From positions 1 to 8,137 of the forward strand of contig RDXT01000601.1 in NCBI GenBank assembly GCA_004292985.1: a DNA stretch of 8,137 bases. The letters are read 5' to 3'. Position 1 is the stretch's first letter. Every line of letters starts with the position of its first letter. Positions 6,201 to 8,137 of this stretch are shown piece by piece. Both the position numbers and the translations under genes were made by a program. The notes beneath the pieces were generated by a model, which had not been told where the DNA came from, did not search any database, and saw nothing but the letters and a program-made list of their open reading frames with translations. This DNA is from Bacteroidota bacterium. Its GTDB lineage: Bacteria; Bacteroidota; Bacteroidia; J057.

Positions 6201-6635
6201 ATGTTGCCCACAAGATTTCACTACCGCCCCGAAGCAGCTCTGAGCCGCATGGTTGACGACCTGTTTAACCGCGATATCAACTACGTTCGCGGATTTGAGA
6301 ACTGGGACAACACCCCGCGCGTAAATATCGCCGAAAGCAGCGATAAGTTCATCATCGAGCTTGCAGCCCCTGGTCTTCAGAAAGAGAACTTTCACGTAGA
6401 GGTAGAACACAATCGCCTGAGCATCAGCGCAAAAACCGAATTCACTGCCAGCGAAGGCGTCCGCATCACCCGCCGCGAATTTGGTTATGGTACATTCCAG
6501 CGCGTATTTACCCTCCCTCAAACGGTAAATACCGAGAATGTTTCTGCTGCCTATGAGGCCGGCGTGCTGCGCGTGGAGCTGCCCAAAAAAGAAGAGTCGG
6601 TCCGCAAGGCTGCCCGCCAGGTGGAAATTGCCTGA
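6201..6635 (+). CDS. Small heat-shock protein, Hsp20 / alpha-crystallin family
   Basis: This is an ATP-independent cytosolic holdase that binds unfolding proteins during stress. The start at 6201 gives 144 residues. It is preferred over an in-frame ATG at 6147 because AAAGGAG (6188-6194) stands 6 nt before it, a strong ribosome binding site and the only one this clear in the window. Residues 1-38 form the variable N-terminal arm. The alpha-crystallin domain spans about 39-130, from PRVNIAESSDKFIIELAAPGL to the signature AxxxGVLxVELPK (Ala117, Gly121-Leu123). The C-terminal VEI (141-143) matches the IxI/V anchoring motif used for oligomer assembly. Length and layout are normal for bacterial family members. 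The gene is monocistronic, with its own terminator. Heat induction is expected from the family, but no known heat-shock operator was found. Confidence 0.95.
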   Translation: MLPTRFHYRPEAALSRMVDDLFNRDINYVRGFENWDNTPRVNIAESSDKFIIELAAPGLQKENFHVEVEHNRLSISAKTEFTASEGVRITRREFGYGTFQRVFTLPQTVNTENVSAAYEAGVLRVELPKKEESVRKAARQVEIA

Positions 6636-6667
6636 TAAAAAAGTTCAGTAGGAAGCGTGTATAGGAG

Positions 6668-6696
6668 CGCCGATCCCACAGGGGGTCGGCGTTTTT
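6668..6696 (+). terminator. Rho-independent terminator of the Hsp20 gene
   Basis: CGCCGATCCC (6668-6677) pairs with GGGGTCGGCG (6682-6691) around the tetraloop ACAG. The stem is ten base pairs with one G-T (G-U) wobble and is followed directly by TTTTT (6692-6696). It lies 32 bp after the Hsp20 stop codon. This is the clearest intrinsic terminator in the window. Confidence 0.88.
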
Positions 6697-6697
6697 G

Positions 6698-6726
6698 TTG
6701 CCTTTGCTGCGTTAATCCTATATTCG
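6698..6726 (+). promoter_or_regulatory. Possible promoter of the DUF4340 gene
   Basis: TTG (6698-6700), 18 bp, then TATATTCG (6719-6726) resembles the Bacteroidota TTG and TAnnTTTG arrangement with one mismatch in the -7 box. It lies directly after the Hsp20 terminator and would give a leader of roughly 15 nt before ATG 6746. The spacing is good but the box is imperfect. Confidence 0.35.
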
Positions 6727-6745
6727 CATTCTGATTTTCTCTTTC

Positions 6746-7750
6746 ATGAAGCAAACCCTCATTCTGGCCCTGCTGCTGCTCATCGCTGTGGCAGTCTATT
6801 TTGCCTTCTTCTTTGGCAGCGGCAGTCGCTCCCTCAAAGAAAGCGAAACGGCTTTCGCCCTCACCGATACGACCGCTGTGACCCGGATTGTGCTGACGCA
6901 GGTGGTCCAGGGCCGCGAAAAACAAAAAACAAGCCTCGATCGCCAGGAGGACGGAAGCTGGCTCCTCGATGGCAAATACCCTGCGCTGAGGGTCCGTGTG
7001 AGCCGCCTCCTCGGCACGATGTCCAACATCCGCGTCCGCGAGGTGCTGATAGACAAGGGTGTCGAAACAGGCAACGCGATCCTGAACACCTTTTATACAG
7101 AGGTAGAAGTCTGGGACAAAAAAGGCCTGATCAAACGCTACAAACTCTCCACCGAAACCCGTGACAGCCGGGGCACCCTGATGCGCATGGATGGCTCAGA
7201 GACCCCCTATGTTGTGGAACTGCCCGGCCACCAGGGCTACCTCAACGGCTTTTACAGCATAGATCCGGCTGTCTGGCGCGAAAATCTCATCTTTGACGCC
7301 AGTCCTGAGCGCCTGGCAGGTATCGCAGTCAGCTACCGCGACAGCAGCGAACGCTCTTTTGTGCTGGCTCATACAGACAGCCTCTGGATGCTTCAGCCCG
7401 GCAACGAGGCCCCCGATGCCGGAAGGCTGGCCGAATACCTGGCCCTGATGCGGGGCAAAGTGTATGCAGAAAGTTTTGCCGCCGCCGCATACCCCGGCAA
7501 ATACGAGGCCCTGAGCGCCCGTGAGCCGGAGATCCGGTTTCAGGCTACGTACAAAGACGGCACATCGCGCACCCTCCGTATCTATCGCCGCGAGGACAAT
7601 CCCAACAACTATTTTGGCTGGATCGAAGGCGAAAATGAGCTGCTGACCATCCAGACCTTCGTATTTGCCCGCTACCTGCGCACCCGCGCCTGGCTGCTGG
7701 GGCAGACTTCACAGCAGGCCCTCGTCCGAAAAGGAGTAAAACCCCTTTGA
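6746..7750 (+). CDS. DUF4340 domain-containing membrane-anchored protein
   Basis: The protein has 334 residues. An N-terminal hydrophobic segment (MKQTLILALLLLIAVAVYFAFFF, split by no charge after Lys2) is a signal anchor, and the remainder should lie outside the cytoplasmic membrane. The sequence after it is typical of DUF4340 proteins of Bacteroidota: FALTDTTAVTRIVLTQ, then a basic and polar strand, GSWLLDGKYPALRVRVSRLLGTMSNIRV (about 71-98), and repeated short beta strands with polar turns up to about residue 320. DUF4340 is a domain of unknown function; in some genomes it neighbours ABC-2/GldG-type transport genes, but no such gene is seen here. The gene follows the Hsp20 terminator and so is probably its own unit. 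Its last 13 codons and stop overlap the end of the opposing radC gene. Family assignment is by overall pattern, without a search. Confidence 0.8.
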   Translation: MKQTLILALLLLIAVAVYFAFFFGSGSRSLKESETAFALTDTTAVTRIVLTQVVQGREKQKTSLDRQEDGSWLLDGKYPALRVRVSRLLGTMSNIRVREVLIDKGVETGNAILNTFYTEVEVWDKKGLIKRYKLSTETRDSRGTLMRMDGSETPYVVELPGHQGYLNGFYSIDPAVWRENLIFDASPERLAGIAVSYRDSSERSFVLAHTDSLWMLQPGNEAPDAGRLAEYLALMRGKVYAESFAAAAYPGKYEALSAREPEIRFQATYKDGTSRTLRIYRREDNPNNYFGWIEGENELLTIQTFVFARYLRTRAWLLGQTSQQALVRKGVKPL

Positions 7751-8137
7751 TGAAATAATCAGATGGTCCAGCAGGCGGATGTCGAAGAGCTTCGCGCCGT
7801 CTGAAAGTTTTTTGGTGAGCTGAATATCAGCCTCGCTCGGTCTGAGATTGCCTGAAGGGTGGTTGTGCGCCACGATCACACCTGTGGCCAGATGCCGTAC
7901 CGCTGGCATAAACACGATCTTGGGGTCCACGACTGTCGCCGCCACACCTCCTTTGAAGAGGGGCTGCTCCCATTTTACTTCATTGTTCTGGTTGAGGTAC
8001 AGGCCATAAAAAACCTCCTGTTTATTGTCCTGAATGTGCGGGGCGATGTGTTCTGCTGCGTTCCGGGACTTTGCGATTTTCAGGCGGGTGTTTTCTTCCT
8101 GCTTCCTGCGTCTTACGATTTCAAAGGCAGCGAGGAG
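7709..8137 (-). CDS. radC: RadC family JAMM/MPN protein (5' end missing)
   Basis: The frame is open from the right window edge and gives the last 142 residues; the N-terminal helix-hairpin-helix part lies mostly outside. The visible start (LLAAFEIVRRRKQ) matches the helix that closes that part. The JAMM metal-binding motif is complete: His91 and His93 in HNHPSGNLRPSEAD, then Ser101 and Asp104, with Glu41 as the candidate upstream acidic residue. The sequence GGVAATVVDPKIVF before it and LLDHLIISSKGFYSFSDEGLL at the end are typical of RadC, and DEGLL is the usual C-terminus, so the 3' end is intact. RadC was named for DNA repair in E. coli, but its biochemical role is unsettled, as the original mutation was later placed in recG. 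It runs convergently into the DUF4340 gene with a 42-bp overlap. Confidence 0.93.
   Translation of the reverse strand, partial: LLAAFEIVRRRKQEENTRLKIAKSRNAAEHIAPHIQDNKQEVFYGLYLNQNNEVKWEQPLFKGGVAATVVDPKIVFMPAVRHLATGVIVAHNHPSGNLRPSEADIQLTKKLSDGAKLFDIRLLDHLIISSKGFYSFSDEGLL

Noticed and set aside
6165..6204. RNA thermometer (ROSE or fourU type) controlling Hsp20
   Set aside because: The ribosome binding site lies in an A-rich stretch, and no complementary U-rich or UUGCU-type sequence is placed to mask it.

Overview
The window reads as a stretch of ordinary chromosome from a member of the Bacteroidota, most likely a fairly GC-rich lineage such as the Saprospiria/Lewinella group. This placement is an inference. 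It rests on the protein families present (a Bacteroidota-style S41 peptidase, a DUF6089-like barrel, a DUF4340 protein, a RadC ending in the usual DEGLL-type tail), on start sites that mostly lack a Shine-Dalgarno sequence, and on sequences resembling the Bacteroidota -7 promoter box TAnnTTTG. No phage, transposon, CRISPR array, rRNA or tRNA was seen.

Left part (1-2171). The 3' portion of an S41 carboxy-terminal processing peptidase enters from the left edge. It is followed on the same strand by a 57-residue single-pass membrane protein (1707-1880). Next comes about 290 bp without a gene. It is dense in short palindromes (about 1889-2042), then holds a terminator-type hairpin (2073-2098) and a good -7 box (2156-2163).

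Centre (2172-6051). A large cytoplasmic GH63/MGH1-like glycoside hydrolase is followed, after a short AT-rich gap containing a perfect inverted repeat, by a stand-alone histidine phosphotransfer (HPt) protein. The HPt gene converges with a minus-strand gene for an outer-membrane beta-barrel protein. Only 3 bp separate the two stop codons, and the apparent HPt terminator lies partly inside the end of the barrel gene.

Right part (6052-8137). A small heat-shock protein with a strong ribosome binding site and a clear rho-independent terminator is followed by a membrane-anchored DUF4340 protein. The 3' end of the DUF4340 gene overlaps by 42 bp the 3' end of a minus-strand radC that runs off the right edge.

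The genes look like separate housekeeping or accessory transcription units (envelope proteolysis, carbohydrate hydrolysis, phosphorelay, proteostasis, RadC-type JAMM protein). They do not form one pathway, and I found no convincing new multi-gene system. The items most worth a second look are the palindrome cluster, the unlisted small membrane protein, the two tight convergent gene ends, and the probably leaderless starts.
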